A stretch of DNA of 64,000 nt from Thiothrix caldifontis. Lineage in GTDB: Bacteria > Pseudomonadota > Gammaproteobacteria > Thiotrichales > Thiotrichaceae. Positions 44,720-53,684 of this stretch are shown here, in pieces. Numbering within the stretch: position 1 is the stretch's first letter; every line of letters begins with the position of its first letter. Where the stretch lies: positions 1-64,000 of the forward strand of contig NZ_FNQP01000009.1 in the NCBI RefSeq assembly GCF_900107695.1, written 5' to 3'. The notes beneath the pieces were generated by a model. That model did no database searches, was not told where the DNA came from, and saw only the letters and a list, made by a program, of their open reading frames with translations. The translations under genes were made by a program, and so were the position numbers.

Positions 44720-46066
44720 ATGACCGACACCCAAACAACCACACAATATACCCCCGGCGAACGCAGTTGCTACGCCGTCTGGGAGATTACCCTGAAATGT
44801 AATCTCGCCTGTAGTCACTGCGGTTCACGGGCGGGTGATGCGCGGGTCAATGAACTATCCACGGCTGAAGCACTGGATTTGGTGCATCAAATGGCAGATG
44901 TCGGCATCACCGAAGTCACGCTGATCGGTGGCGAAGCTTTCTTGCGCAGCGACTGGCTGGAAATAGCGGCTGAAATCGTCAAATGCGGCATGATTTGTTC
45001 CATGACTACGGGTGGTTATGGCATCAATTTAACCACCGCACAACGCATGAAGGCAGCGGGTATCAATCAGGTATCCGTTTCCGTGGATGGAATGCGCCAC
45101 ACCCATGACCGTTTGCGCGGCAAAATCGGTTCATGGAAATACGCCTTTGAAACGATGGGGCATTTACGCGAGGCAGGCATCCCGTTTGGTGCCAACACTC
45201 AGGTTAACCGCCACTCCGCCCCTGAGTTTCCGTTGTTGTTTCAGGCATTAATTGATGCCGGGGCAAAAGCATGGCAAATCCAAATGACCGTGCCGATGGG
45301 TAACGCAGCGGATAATTCCGACATCCTGTTGCAACCTGATGAGTTGCTATTATTCCACCCTCTACTGGCAAACCTCGCCAAACGTGGCTACCCGCAAGGC
45401 TTTTATGTGCAACCCGGCAATAATTACGGCTATTACGGCCCTTATGACCGCATGTTGCGCGGCTTTGGCAAACCCACCGAGTGGTCATTCTGGCAGGGTT
45501 GTTTTGCAGGCTTGCGCACTATTGGCATTGAAGCGGATGGCACAATCAAAGGCTGCCCGTCGCTGCCGACCGCTGCTTATTCGGGCGGAACTATCCGCGA
45601 TGCTTCACTGGCGACTATTCTCACCGAACGCGACGAACTCACCTTCAACCTAAGTGCCGGAACACCTGCCGCCACGGATCACTTGTGGGGCTTCTGCAAA
45701 ACCTGTGATTTTGCCGAATTGTGCCGGGGCGCGTGTAACTGGACTGCGCACGTATTCTTTAATCGGCGTGGCAATAATCCCTATTGCTACCACCGCTCGC
45801 TAGTCAATGCCGCGAATGGCGTGCGCGAACGCTTTGCCTTACGCAAAGCCGCCAGCGGTTTGCCCTTCGACAATGGTATTTTTGATCTATTTGCAGAAGA
45901 TGCTCTCAGCACTGCTGCCGCTGATCCCATGCGCTTCACGTCCGATAAAATCCAATGGCCACAAGCGTGGTTGGCGGAAAATCCTAAATTATCCAGCGCA
46001 TTACAGCACGAGGTAGAGCAGAATGTCAGGGATATGCGCAATGCCCGCTTATCCGCCCAAATTTGA
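44720..46066 (+). CDS. Radical SAM/SPASM peptide-modifying enzyme
   Basis: This is a 448-residue radical SAM enzyme. The [4Fe-4S] SAM cluster motif CxxxCxxC is in EITLKCNLACSHCGSRAGD near residue 30. ITEVTLIGGEAFLRSDWLEI holds the GGE motif and SVSVDGMRHTHDRLRG follows. The C-terminal SPASM region supplies cysteines for auxiliary clusters: QGCFAGLRTIGIEADGTIKG, GFCKTCDFAELCRGACNWTA and NPYCYHRS. This architecture belongs to enzymes that modify ribosomal peptides. It lies 12 bases after the VQPVYG-repeat gene, its likely substrate. No separate recognition-element (PlpY/PqqD-like) gene is next to it, so any leader-binding part would have to be inside this protein or elsewhere. Confidence 0.92.
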   Translation: MTDTQTTTQYTPGERSCYAVWEITLKCNLACSHCGSRAGDARVNELSTAEALDLVHQMADVGITEVTLIGGEAFLRSDWLEIAAEIVKCGMICSMTTGGYGINLTTAQRMKAAGINQVSVSVDGMRHTHDRLRGKIGSWKYAFETMGHLREAGIPFGANTQVNRHSAPEFPLLFQALIDAGAKAWQIQMTVPMGNAADNSDILLQPDELLLFHPLLANLAKRGYPQGFYVQPGNNYGYYGPYDRMLRGFGKPTEWSFWQGCFAGLRTIGIEADGTIKGCPSLPTAAYSGGTIRDASLATILTERDELTFNLSAGTPAATDHLWGFCKTCDFAELCRGACNWTAHVFFNRRGNNPYCYHRSLVNAANGVRERFALRKAASGLPFDNGIFDLFAEDALSTAAADPMRFTSDKIQWPQAWLAENPKLSSALQHEVEQNVRDMRNARLSAQI

Positions 46067-46098
46067 CCAAATAAATTAATTTAATTATATTAATCCCA

Positions 46099-46305
46099 CA
46101 GTAAATGAACCCTTGCCTATTGAACAGTGGATCGCTGTTCACGCAAAAAGCCTGTCAAAGCGACATCAGCTTGCTCTTTACTAGGGCGGGGACTGACGGG
46201 TAGTGCGAATTGCATTGCGTTTCTAGGAAACCAATATCGCACTACCCGTCGTCCCCGCATCGAGTGTAGCAAGCTGATCTTCTGGATGAACGAAGGTATT
46301 TACTG
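46099..46305 (+). ncRNA. Retron msr-msd non-coding RNA
   Basis: The ends form an a1/a2-type pair: CAGTAAAT (46099-46106) with ATTTACTG (46298-46305), extended by CCTT (46111-46114) with AAGG (46293-46296). Inside, an msr-like hairpin TGAACAG/CTGTTCA spans 46121-46141. A second stem ATCAGCTTGCT (46165-46175) with AGCAAGCTGAT (46268-46278) encloses a long msd-like hairpin: GCGGGGAC plus GACGGGTAGTGCGA (46186-46208, one bulged T) pairs with 46237-46258. Its tip is GTTTC-TAG-GAAAC (46219-46231). It lies directly upstream of a retron-type reverse transcriptase, which is where msr-msd RNAs sit. The priming guanosine and exact msd limits are not assigned. Confidence 0.85.
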
Positions 46306-46308
46306 CCC

Positions 46309-46333
46309 AATAGCCGACTTCGTGTCGGCTATT
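46309..46333 (+). terminator. Strong hairpin between retron ncRNA and RT gene
   Basis: A ten-base perfect stem, AATAGCCGAC with GTCGGCTATT, surrounds the loop TTCGT. Only a weak T/A-rich stretch follows. It could end or partly terminate the ncRNA transcript so that ncRNA exceeds RT mRNA. Confidence 0.6.
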
Positions 46334-46365
46334 TCATTAAAAATAATAGAAAATCAGGGATTTGC

Positions 46366-48036
46366 ATGAGCCAACTCACCCGCCAGCAACTCTACGACAA
46401 AATTAAAGAAACCTCCAAGGATGAATACATCCTAAGCGAGATGCAACGCTTAGGCTACTGGAAGGAAGACGCACAGCCAACGCTGGCAGCATCCCTGATC
46501 AAACGCCGTGGCGACTTGCAACGCCAAATCAATGCCTTATCGTCGCAAATCACTGACCCGCAAGCCGCGCTCAAAGCCATCCACCAAGAACGCATGGCAG
46601 CAGCTCGTCAGCAACGCATTGATACCAAGGTCAAACGCGAAGTCGACCGCTACCACCGCGCACAGGCTTGGCACGAAAAGCAGCAAAATCACATCCATTA
46701 CCTCGGTGACGCTGCCGGATTCAAACCCTCTGCCGCCGCTGATGTGTCCGATGCAGAACGCCTCAACAGCCTCGGCTTACCCGTCTATTCCAATGCCGCC
46801 GAACTCGCCGCAGGCATGGGCATTACCCTCAACGAATTGCGCTTTCTGACCTACAGCAATCAAGTGTCGCGGGTGTGCCACTACCAGCATTTTGCGATGC
46901 AGAAAAAATCCGGCGGCACACGCCTGATTTCCGCGCCGATGCCGCGCTTGAAACGCCTGCAATACTGGGTGTTGGACAATATTCTGCAACCACTGGAACT
47001 CACCGAACAAGCGCACGGTTTCGTCACTGGGCGCAGCATTGTCAGCAATGCCCAGCCACATTTGGCGCAAAAAGTCGTGATCAATATGGATCTGAAAGAC
47101 TTTTTCCCCACCGTCACCTACCCGCGCATCAAAGGCACGTTTGCGCAACTCGGCTACAACAACGAAGTTGCATCGCTGCTCGCGCTGCTGTGTTCCGAAG
47201 CCGATACGCAAACGGTGGAAATGGACGGGCAACGTTATTATCTCAACAGTACCAGCCGCCGCTTGCCGCAAGGTGCACCCACCAGCCCCGCCTTGAGTAA
47301 CGTGATTTGCCGCACGCTGGACAAACGCTTGCAAGGCTTGGCGACCAAACACGGTTTTGCCTACACCCGTTACGCCGACGACTTAACGTTTTCCGGCACG
47401 GATACTGCCGCCGTTCCCGCCTTGTTATACGGCGCAAAAGCCACGGTGACAGCGGAAGGTTTCAACGTCCACCCCGACAAAACCCGCATCATGAAACAGG
47501 GCAGCAAGCAGGAAGTCACCGGCATTGTGGTCAACCAACACCTGTCGGTCGATAACAAAAAGCTTAAGCAATTCCGCGCCCTGCTGTTCCAGATCGACAA
47601 AGACGGCTACGGCGACAAAAGCTGGGGCAATGGTTACAACATTCTCGCCAGCATCAAAAGTTACGCGCATTACGTGCGCATGGTGAACCCCGAAAAAGGC
47701 AGCCAATTTCTGCAACAGATTGCCGCCATCCAGCAAAAACACGGCAAACCCAATGTGGCGATGAAGTTCAGCACGACGCAATTCCGTGAACGTGCTGCGC
47801 AAGGTAAGTTACCGCTGGACGCGATGCACGTTGCGCCCATCAAACCAGCCCCGACGCTGGATGACACGATTCAACACCGCGACGTTTTGCCACAAGTAGA
47901 AGCTGCGCTAGGTCTGTCTGTACCCGAAGCTGTCGAAACTGAGCCTGAATCTACGCCCGCTACAACGCCTGAAACACCTAACCAGCCGCAAGGTTTGGTA
48001 TCCACCCTGATGTCCTTGCTGAGAGGTAAATCATGA
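46366..48036 (+). CDS. Retron reverse transcriptase
   Basis: The 556-residue reverse transcriptase has palm motifs KKSGGTRLISAPMPRLKRLQ, VVINMDLKDFFPTV, RRLPQGAPTSPALSN and the catalytic YTRYADDLTFSG near residue 335. Retron-specific signatures are present: region X NAxxH as SIVSNAQPHLAQ and region Y VTG as KQEVTGIVVNQHL. These RTs convert part of the adjacent ncRNA into a branched RNA-DNA (msDNA). The N-terminal ~130 residues are a charged helical extension and the C-terminus is a Pro/Thr-rich tail, both longer than in minimal retron RTs. The stop overlaps the next gene by ATGA. The three-gene layout fits what I recall as type XIII retrons. Confidence 0.95.
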   Translation: MSQLTRQQLYDKIKETSKDEYILSEMQRLGYWKEDAQPTLAASLIKRRGDLQRQINALSSQITDPQAALKAIHQERMAAARQQRIDTKVKREVDRYHRAQAWHEKQQNHIHYLGDAAGFKPSAAADVSDAERLNSLGLPVYSNAAELAAGMGITLNELRFLTYSNQVSRVCHYQHFAMQKKSGGTRLISAPMPRLKRLQYWVLDNILQPLELTEQAHGFVTGRSIVSNAQPHLAQKVVINMDLKDFFPTVTYPRIKGTFAQLGYNNEVASLLALLCSEADTQTVEMDGQRYYLNSTSRRLPQGAPTSPALSNVICRTLDKRLQGLATKHGFAYTRYADDLTFSGTDTAAVPALLYGAKATVTAEGFNVHPDKTRIMKQGSKQEVTGIVVNQHLSVDNKKLKQFRALLFQIDKDGYGDKSWGNGYNILASIKSYAHYVRMVNPEKGSQFLQQIAAIQQKHGKPNVAMKFSTTQFRERAAQGKLPLDAMHVAPIKPAPTLDDTIQHRDVLPQVEAALGLSVPEAVETEPESTPATTPETPNQPQGLVSTLMSLLRGKS

Positions 48037-51000
48037 AACTGATTCGCCGTACTACCTTGCGCTTTCAGGACGGCACGTCCGACAAAGTGTACGAAGTTGA
48101 CATAGTGGAAGCCGCTGATGACAGCTATTTGGTCAATTTCCGCTACGGACGTTCCGGCAAACCATTGACCGAAGGCAGCAAAACCGCCGCACCAGTGGAT
48201 TCTGCCAAAGCCCAAAAAGTCGCCGATAGCCTGCTGGTCAGCAAGATGAACAAAGGCTACCAAGTGCTAATGGGCTACAACCCTGTAACGGGTGAAACCA
48301 TTGGCGCAAGTGCCGCTGCGCAACCCGCAGCCGCGCCCCGCAAAGGCAAAAAAGCCCAAAGCCGTGACCAGCAAATCCTCGACCGCTTACACAAGTTTGC
48401 CGAGAGCGACACGATTACGATTGACGGTTACAGTTTGAGCCGCAGCGTGTGGAAAGCGGGCGAATTGCGTATTCCTGAACTCACCCCTACCCTGCAAACC
48501 TTGCTGACCAACCTACCAGCAAAAGCCAAAGATGATGCGATGACTTATTACAGCATCGCATGGGCAGCAGGACGTACCCGTGACCCTGCCGCCTTCACTG
48601 TCTTGCAACAGCTTCAAGACAAAATTCCCGCACACTTGTACCAATTTGCGTGTTTGCAAGTGGGGCAACCACCGGAAAGCGTGTTGCCAGCCTTCGACCA
48701 AACGTTGGATGCGATACAAGCCATCGAAGCCATCCAAGCCTTCGACCATTATGCCGCGATGTCTTTCGACCGTTTGAATAAGGAAGATCGGGAATACATT
48801 AAACAGGTGCTGCATTGGCAAGGGCTGACCGCCGTTGTCGAACAAGCCTTAAGCCAAACCGTGTTAACGGATGCCGATCAGGATTTCATGCAACTGCGCC
48901 TTGATGCCACCAGTTACGCGCAAATTCAGATGAATAAAGCTGCCGTGCCAGAACTCGAAACCGCGATTATGGACGTATTGCGTTATCACTATAACGCCTT
49001 GCTTGATCATAAAAAACATGAATACAAAGATGATTTCAACTTATATACCCAACTGTTAGCAGGTATGAATCTGGAAACCGTGTTGGCAAACGACACTTGG
49101 AGTATTGAACGCGCCCGCGAAGGCAATGTGCAATACCTCTGGGGTGACACCAAACGCAACCTGCAAAATGCCCTGAAAGCCACCGGTAAAGTGAAAAGTA
49201 TCAGCAGCTTGTGGCAACGGGTGATCAACTACTACGAGCTACACAGCAAACGCCAACAAGACGTTTCCGCCGAACGTTTACAGCAATGCTACGCCCTGTT
49301 GCGCACCCACGATGCCTATGAGGATGTCGTCAAGTGTATCGTCCCTAAGATCAGTGCCGACCGCTGGTTTTATGGCTACCAACACGAAGTTAGCCCCACC
49401 ATTCGCAGCAAATACGACACTTCATTGTCTTACCATGTACGGCGTTTGTTCCAAAACCGCTTTGCTGATTTACGCCAAGATGCTCTCAAACCTAAAGAGC
49501 AATTGCTGGAACATTACAGCCAACAGGTGGTAAGTTTGTACGCGCTTGCCAGCATCCAACCGGAAAAACGTGCGTTAGCAATGACCGCTATCCAACACGC
49601 GCCCGTCAATCAATCGTTTACGGCATCGTTCCGCAAACTCTACAAAATGGCAGAGTTTTTGGATGACCACGCCGCGCTTGCAATCTTGAATCATCGGCTG
49701 GAAACCACGCCCGACGATGGCAAACGCTACGATTGGCGCGACGAAAACCCCAGTTTTACCCAGCAAAGCAAACGCTATTTGCGCCGCCGCACCGTGCGTC
49801 ATTTACGCAATCTCGGTAAATTTGCGCCCAACGATTATTTGCAACTAGCCCGGGAAATTCTGGTGTTGGCAGACGATGCGTCACCGCAAGCGCAACGTAC
49901 CCCGAAAAAACAGCTTATTTATTTCCCTGCTTTGGCTGCCATGAACTTTATCTTGCACCGTCACAGCCACTTGTACGAAATGAGCTACAAAGGCGACTGG
50001 ATGTTGCACGAAAACCGTTCTAATGAAGCCAATCAACCGGAAGCGTTCGCGACACTGTGGGCGTATGCGGGGCAAGATTTGCTCTACATTTTGCGCCGTT
50101 GCAAAGCCGCGATGGTGAACAATTTTGCTTTCCGTCGCCTGCAACCCCAAACCGTATTTTTACAGGAACAAGCGCAAGCGACATGGTTGGAACTGGTGGT
50201 GCGTCCTTACGAAAATACCGCGCTGCTGGCGTTGGAACATTTACGCGATAACTTGCAGCAAACCGAGGTGGTGTTCGCGCTATTGAATGCACAGTTTGCC
50301 GCCATTCGTCATCACGGTTTGGCGAATTTGACCCCGACACATTTTGCGGAAAATCCCGATTTGCTATTGGATTTGCTGCTCTCACCCCACGACGATGTGC
50401 GGCTATTCGCCAAAAACTACGTGTATGCGATGCAGGATAATCATCACCTGCTGCCGATACTGTTAGCACGCCCCGAAGCTGAGCTGCAAGCCTTAGGCAT
50501 TGCCTTGATCAGCAAACTCAGTGATGCTGAAAAACTGCAATACCGCGTGCTGTTGTTCAACGCACTGACGGATGAAAATGCCGAATTACGCCGTGGAGTA
50601 CGCAGCGTCGTGCTGTCAATCCACGATGCTGCTTTCCAGAAAGACATTTTCGCGCACATTTTACCGGTGCTGTTCAAAGCCGAACCTGTCGACGGTTACA
50701 GCGACGACATGCTGGCGATTGTGCAAGCAGTTGCAGCGATTCATGCCGAAATTGATCAAAACTTGCTGTGGCGTTTGCTGACCGCGAAAAGCAAATTGGC
50801 GGAACGGGCTGGGGCATTGATCTTGCCTGCTCACTCTGCCAGCGCGTTTTCAATCAAGCAGTTGGCGATGTTGACCAAAATTCCCACTTTGCAAGTTCGT
50901 GCGTGGGCAATGGCAGCATTGCAAGCCGATCCTGCGCGGGTGACTGAACAATTCGCCGAAGCGGTGCGGATTTTAGACAACCGTTGGGACGATACCCGCA

Positions 51001-51515
51001 CCCAAGCGATTGCGCTGTTTGCGGCGTTTGAGGCGGACTTTTGGACAAGCGAACGCGTGGTGGCGGTTTGTGATCAGGTCTACCATGATGTACAGCAATT
51101 CGGGCGCGAACTGGTGTTGCGCGGCTTTGAACACGGCGAAGGTGAAACTTATTTGCTGCAATTGAGCCAGCACCCTGCCAATAACGTGCAATTGTTCGTG
51201 TCAAATTTCTTGCAGCAATACGCCAGCGACAAGCCCGCCACAATCCTCCAGTTGCAAGGCTATTTCAATACCGTGTTGTCGCAGGTGAATCGTGGGCGTT
51301 TGGTCAAAGACCGGGTGATTGCCTTCCTGTTCACCGAATCCGGCAAGGATGAGCAAGTGGCACGCATGGTGGCGGCATTGTTCACCGACCAATCCCTGAG
51401 CCGCGTGATTGCCGATAAAGCACGTTACATCAAGACTTTGTTTGAATTGCAAAACCGCTACGGCATCCAACAAACGCCGGTCAAAATCATTGCGCCAACG
51501 GTGAGGGCTTACTGA
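48033..51515 (+). CDS. Retron-associated WGR and HEAT-like repeat protein
   Basis: The 1160-residue protein begins with a WGR-type domain (LIRRTTLRFQDGTSDKVYEV, SYLVNFRYGRSGKPLTEG), a nucleic-acid-binding fold also found in PARP and MolR proteins. The rest is a long run of helical, HEAT/ARM-like repeats, for example in VVFALLNAQFAAIRHHGLAN, LDLLLSPHDDVRLFAKNYV and FNALTDENAELRRGVRSVVL. It has no visible catalytic motif. It is translationally coupled to the RT upstream (ATGA) and to the SWIM protein downstream (TGATG), so it is an obligate part of the retron operon, probably in the effector or msDNA-holding complex. Confidence 0.88.
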   Translation: MKLIRRTTLRFQDGTSDKVYEVDIVEAADDSYLVNFRYGRSGKPLTEGSKTAAPVDSAKAQKVADSLLVSKMNKGYQVLMGYNPVTGETIGASAAAQPAAAPRKGKKAQSRDQQILDRLHKFAESDTITIDGYSLSRSVWKAGELRIPELTPTLQTLLTNLPAKAKDDAMTYYSIAWAAGRTRDPAAFTVLQQLQDKIPAHLYQFACLQVGQPPESVLPAFDQTLDAIQAIEAIQAFDHYAAMSFDRLNKEDREYIKQVLHWQGLTAVVEQALSQTVLTDADQDFMQLRLDATSYAQIQMNKAAVPELETAIMDVLRYHYNALLDHKKHEYKDDFNLYTQLLAGMNLETVLANDTWSIERAREGNVQYLWGDTKRNLQNALKATGKVKSISSLWQRVINYYELHSKRQQDVSAERLQQCYALLRTHDAYEDVVKCIVPKISADRWFYGYQHEVSPTIRSKYDTSLSYHVRRLFQNRFADLRQDALKPKEQLLEHYSQQVVSLYALASIQPEKRALAMTAIQHAPVNQSFTASFRKLYKMAEFLDDHAALAILNHRLETTPDDGKRYDWRDENPSFTQQSKRYLRRRTVRHLRNLGKFAPNDYLQLAREILVLADDASPQAQRTPKKQLIYFPALAAMNFILHRHSHLYEMSYKGDWMLHENRSNEANQPEAFATLWAYAGQDLLYILRRCKAAMVNNFAFRRLQPQTVFLQEQAQATWLELVVRPYENTALLALEHLRDNLQQTEVVFALLNAQFAAIRHHGLANLTPTHFAENPDLLLDLLLSPHDDVRLFAKNYVYAMQDNHHLLPILLARPEAELQALGIALISKLSDAEKLQYRVLLFNALTDENAELRRGVRSVVLSIHDAAFQKDIFAHILPVLFKAEPVDGYSDDMLAIVQAVAAIHAEIDQNLLWRLLTAKSKLAERAGALILPAHSASAFSIKQLAMLTKIPTLQVRAWAMAALQADPARVTEQFAEAVRILDNRWDDTRTQAIALFAAFEADFWTSERVVAVCDQVYHDVQQFGRELVLRGFEHGEGETYLLQLSQHPANNVQLFVSNFLQQYASDKPATILQLQGYFNTVLSQVNRGRLVKDRVIAFLFTESGKDEQVARMVAALFTDQSLSRVIADKARYIKTLFELQNRYGIQQTPVKIIAPTVRAY

Positions 51516-53158
51516 TGGAATTTTCCCGCAAATACCACGGCAACTCGCAAGTCTCGAACAATAGCCGTGAAACGAATATGTCCTTCGTGCCGGATGCATT
51601 GCGTAACCCGACATTTTTTGCGGCGGATTTGGGGCAACATATTCCATTCCGCGAAGCCATGTCCGCGCTGCATCAGGTGGTGGTGTCGGATATGAGCTTC
51701 CAGCCCAAAGACAAATCCGATTACAAAGCCTGGCTGAAAGCGCAAGAAGATGTGTTTTTAGCAGAAGCAATGGCAAAACAGGGGAAAATTAAGGCGCAAC
51801 TGGATGAATTACGCCAGCAAATGCGCGAAGTGCAACACGCTGAAAGTGCCGTTTTGTCGCCGTTCTACACTGCGCGTTCCAAGTATTTCCAGTATTTGTA
51901 CAAGAACGATATTGATGCGTGGTATGTGCTTGATCCGGTGATCACCGTTCACCCTGACAGCATTTTCTTTGAATGCTTTTCGCAGGACGAATCGAGTTAC
52001 GGCAAACTGAGTTGCCGTTACGAAGTGTTTAAGAATGTACGCGAACACGCTTACGGCACGACCAATATCGACTATTCGCACGAGTTGTATCAGGAATTCC
52101 AGAAAATCCGCGATTACAAACGCACCGAATTTGTGATTGATCCGTCGGGCTTTGAAGTTAAAACTGATCTGAGCGATGACTTTAAGGAGGAGAAAATCGA
52201 CCTGCCCGACAGTTGGGTACGCGGTTTTCTGCAAGTCAGTTCGGCGATGAGTTTGCCGTTTACGACCCTCAATCTGCACCCGATGGATATGTACAATGTC
52301 TTGCTGTTTTTGAAGCGGCATAAGGAAAAAACCGGGCCGCGTTCCTTGCGGTTTTGCCTGACACCGGATCAGCCGATTCAGGTAAAGTTTGATCCGTGGG
52401 GCGAAACCTTGACGTGTCCGCGCAGTGTTTACACCGGCAATGCGGCGCAGGAAGTACGAATTTGGGGACGGCGGCGGTTGTTCATACTGGAACGTTTGCT
52501 GCCTATCGTGAAACATTTCCGCGTGAGTTTGCTGGGTTCGGGTTTGCCGAGCTTTTGGGTGGCGGAAATGGAGCACATGACCTTCACGCTGGGTTTGTCG
52601 GGTTGGAGTGCTAATGACTTTTCGCGCATGGGCAATTTCGACCTGATGGCTCCGCGTGGGGAAGTGGATAACGTCACCGCCGAGCGTGTGTTTGCGGCGT
52701 TACAGACGACTTGGCAGGAAAGTGCGACCTCACTAGCGTTGCGATTGGGGTTAGATGAGCTAACGGTTAAATCCGCACTAGGGATTTATTCACAATACGG
52801 GCGCGTGTTGTACGACATGGATAAGGATGTGTACCGCATCCGCGAACTCAGCAAAGACCCGTTGCCAATGGATAAGCTGCGTTTCAGCAATGAGCGCGAG
52901 GCGAAAGCGGATAATTTCCGTAAGGCGGGCTTGGTGACGGTGATTGCGCGGGAAGCGCAGCAGAATGGCAGGCAGTTAGTGCGTGGCGAAGTGATCGACA
53001 ATACGCATACTTACCAGCCGGAGATTACGCTGGATGCGGATATGCGGCTGGTGGAAGCGAAGTGTTCTTGCCACTTCTACATTCAGAACAAGCTGAATCA
53101 AGGGCCGTGTGAGCATATGTTGGCGGTGCGCTTGGAAACCAATAACGCCAATTCCTAG
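51515..53158 (+). CDS. Retron-associated winged-helix/SWIM protein
   Basis: The 547-residue protein ends in a SWIM zinc-binding motif CxCx(n)CxH: EAKCSCHFYIQNKLNQGPCE then HMLAVRLE. Before it is a winged-helix-like segment (ATSLALRLGLDELTVKSALG, YSQYGRVLYDMDKDVYRIRE). This is the WHSWIM combination associated with one retron class. The first 400 residues are unassigned. SWIM domains bind DNA or protein. The start ATG shares its A with the stop of the WGR/HEAT gene. It is the last gene of the retron operon; its role as effector or nucleic-acid sensor is inference. Confidence 0.88.
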   Translation: MEFSRKYHGNSQVSNNSRETNMSFVPDALRNPTFFAADLGQHIPFREAMSALHQVVVSDMSFQPKDKSDYKAWLKAQEDVFLAEAMAKQGKIKAQLDELRQQMREVQHAESAVLSPFYTARSKYFQYLYKNDIDAWYVLDPVITVHPDSIFFECFSQDESSYGKLSCRYEVFKNVREHAYGTTNIDYSHELYQEFQKIRDYKRTEFVIDPSGFEVKTDLSDDFKEEKIDLPDSWVRGFLQVSSAMSLPFTTLNLHPMDMYNVLLFLKRHKEKTGPRSLRFCLTPDQPIQVKFDPWGETLTCPRSVYTGNAAQEVRIWGRRRLFILERLLPIVKHFRVSLLGSGLPSFWVAEMEHMTFTLGLSGWSANDFSRMGNFDLMAPRGEVDNVTAERVFAALQTTWQESATSLALRLGLDELTVKSALGIYSQYGRVLYDMDKDVYRIRELSKDPLPMDKLRFSNEREAKADNFRKAGLVTVIAREAQQNGRQLVRGEVIDNTHTYQPEITLDADMRLVEAKCSCHFYIQNKLNQGPCEHMLAVRLETNNANS

Positions 53159-53242
53159 TAAAATACTAAGGTTTATGGGTAATCGTAACTAAGAGCTTCT
53201 ACAATTCAGTCATCGTAATATTGGTAGCAAGAGGAAATTGTT

Positions 53243-53659
53243 ATGTTTAATCCCATTGAAATTCCATTCGGTGCCACGATGTTGTTTAATGTGGTTGACT
53301 TGAAAGAAGGTGTAACCGTTGAAGACGTAGAAATCTTATTGGGCGAAATGTGTAATGTCGTCAAAAATAACTACGGCGATGATAATGGAGGATTTATAGG
53401 CGGACAAGTCTACCGCAATGCCGGTTTTATTTCCGAAGAGGGCAGCGTCGGTAGCGATGACAGTCACAAAAATAAGCGCGTTAAACAAAACATGGGCGAT
53501 ATTGTCATCGTGACTTATTGGAAGTCTTTTGAACAACACGAAAAATCTCATGCTGACAAATTGTTTAAAGAGAAATTCTCACAATTAGCCGCATATTGTG
53601 ATGATACCTACGAAGTCGGCTATGAAATGTTGTGGCAGGGCGTCCCTGAAGAGCATTGA
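53243..53659 (+). CDS. Small conserved protein, possible dimeric alpha/beta barrel
   Basis: The 138-residue cytosolic protein has no signal peptide or membrane segment: FGATMLFNVVDLKEGVTVED, MCNVVKNNYGDDNGGFIGGQ, MGDIVIVTYWKSFEQHEKSH. The layout (beta strand, acidic helix, GFIGGQV strand, then IVTYWKSFEQHEKSH) recalls dimeric alpha/beta barrel (ABM-like) domains, whose WxSxExHxxH-type end it resembles. Function is unknown. AGAGGAAATTGTT precedes the ATG. It converges with the MltB-type gene, with a seven-base inverted repeat (53677-53699) between them. Confidence 0.75.
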   Translation: MFNPIEIPFGATMLFNVVDLKEGVTVEDVEILLGEMCNVVKNNYGDDNGGFIGGQVYRNAGFISEEGSVGSDDSHKNKRVKQNMGDIVIVTYWKSFEQHEKSHADKLFKEKFSQLAAYCDDTYEVGYEMLWQGVPEEH

Positions 53660-53684
53660 TGCATAGTAGCTTTGCGAAGGCAGT

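Noticed and set aside
46165-46278. The 11-base stem ATCAGCTTGCT/AGCAAGCTGAT as the retron a1/a2 pair
   Set aside because: Only about ten bases would remain between it and the msd-like hairpin, leaving no room for an msr. The outer CAGTAAAT/ATTTACTG pair fits better, and this stem is taken as part of the msd base.
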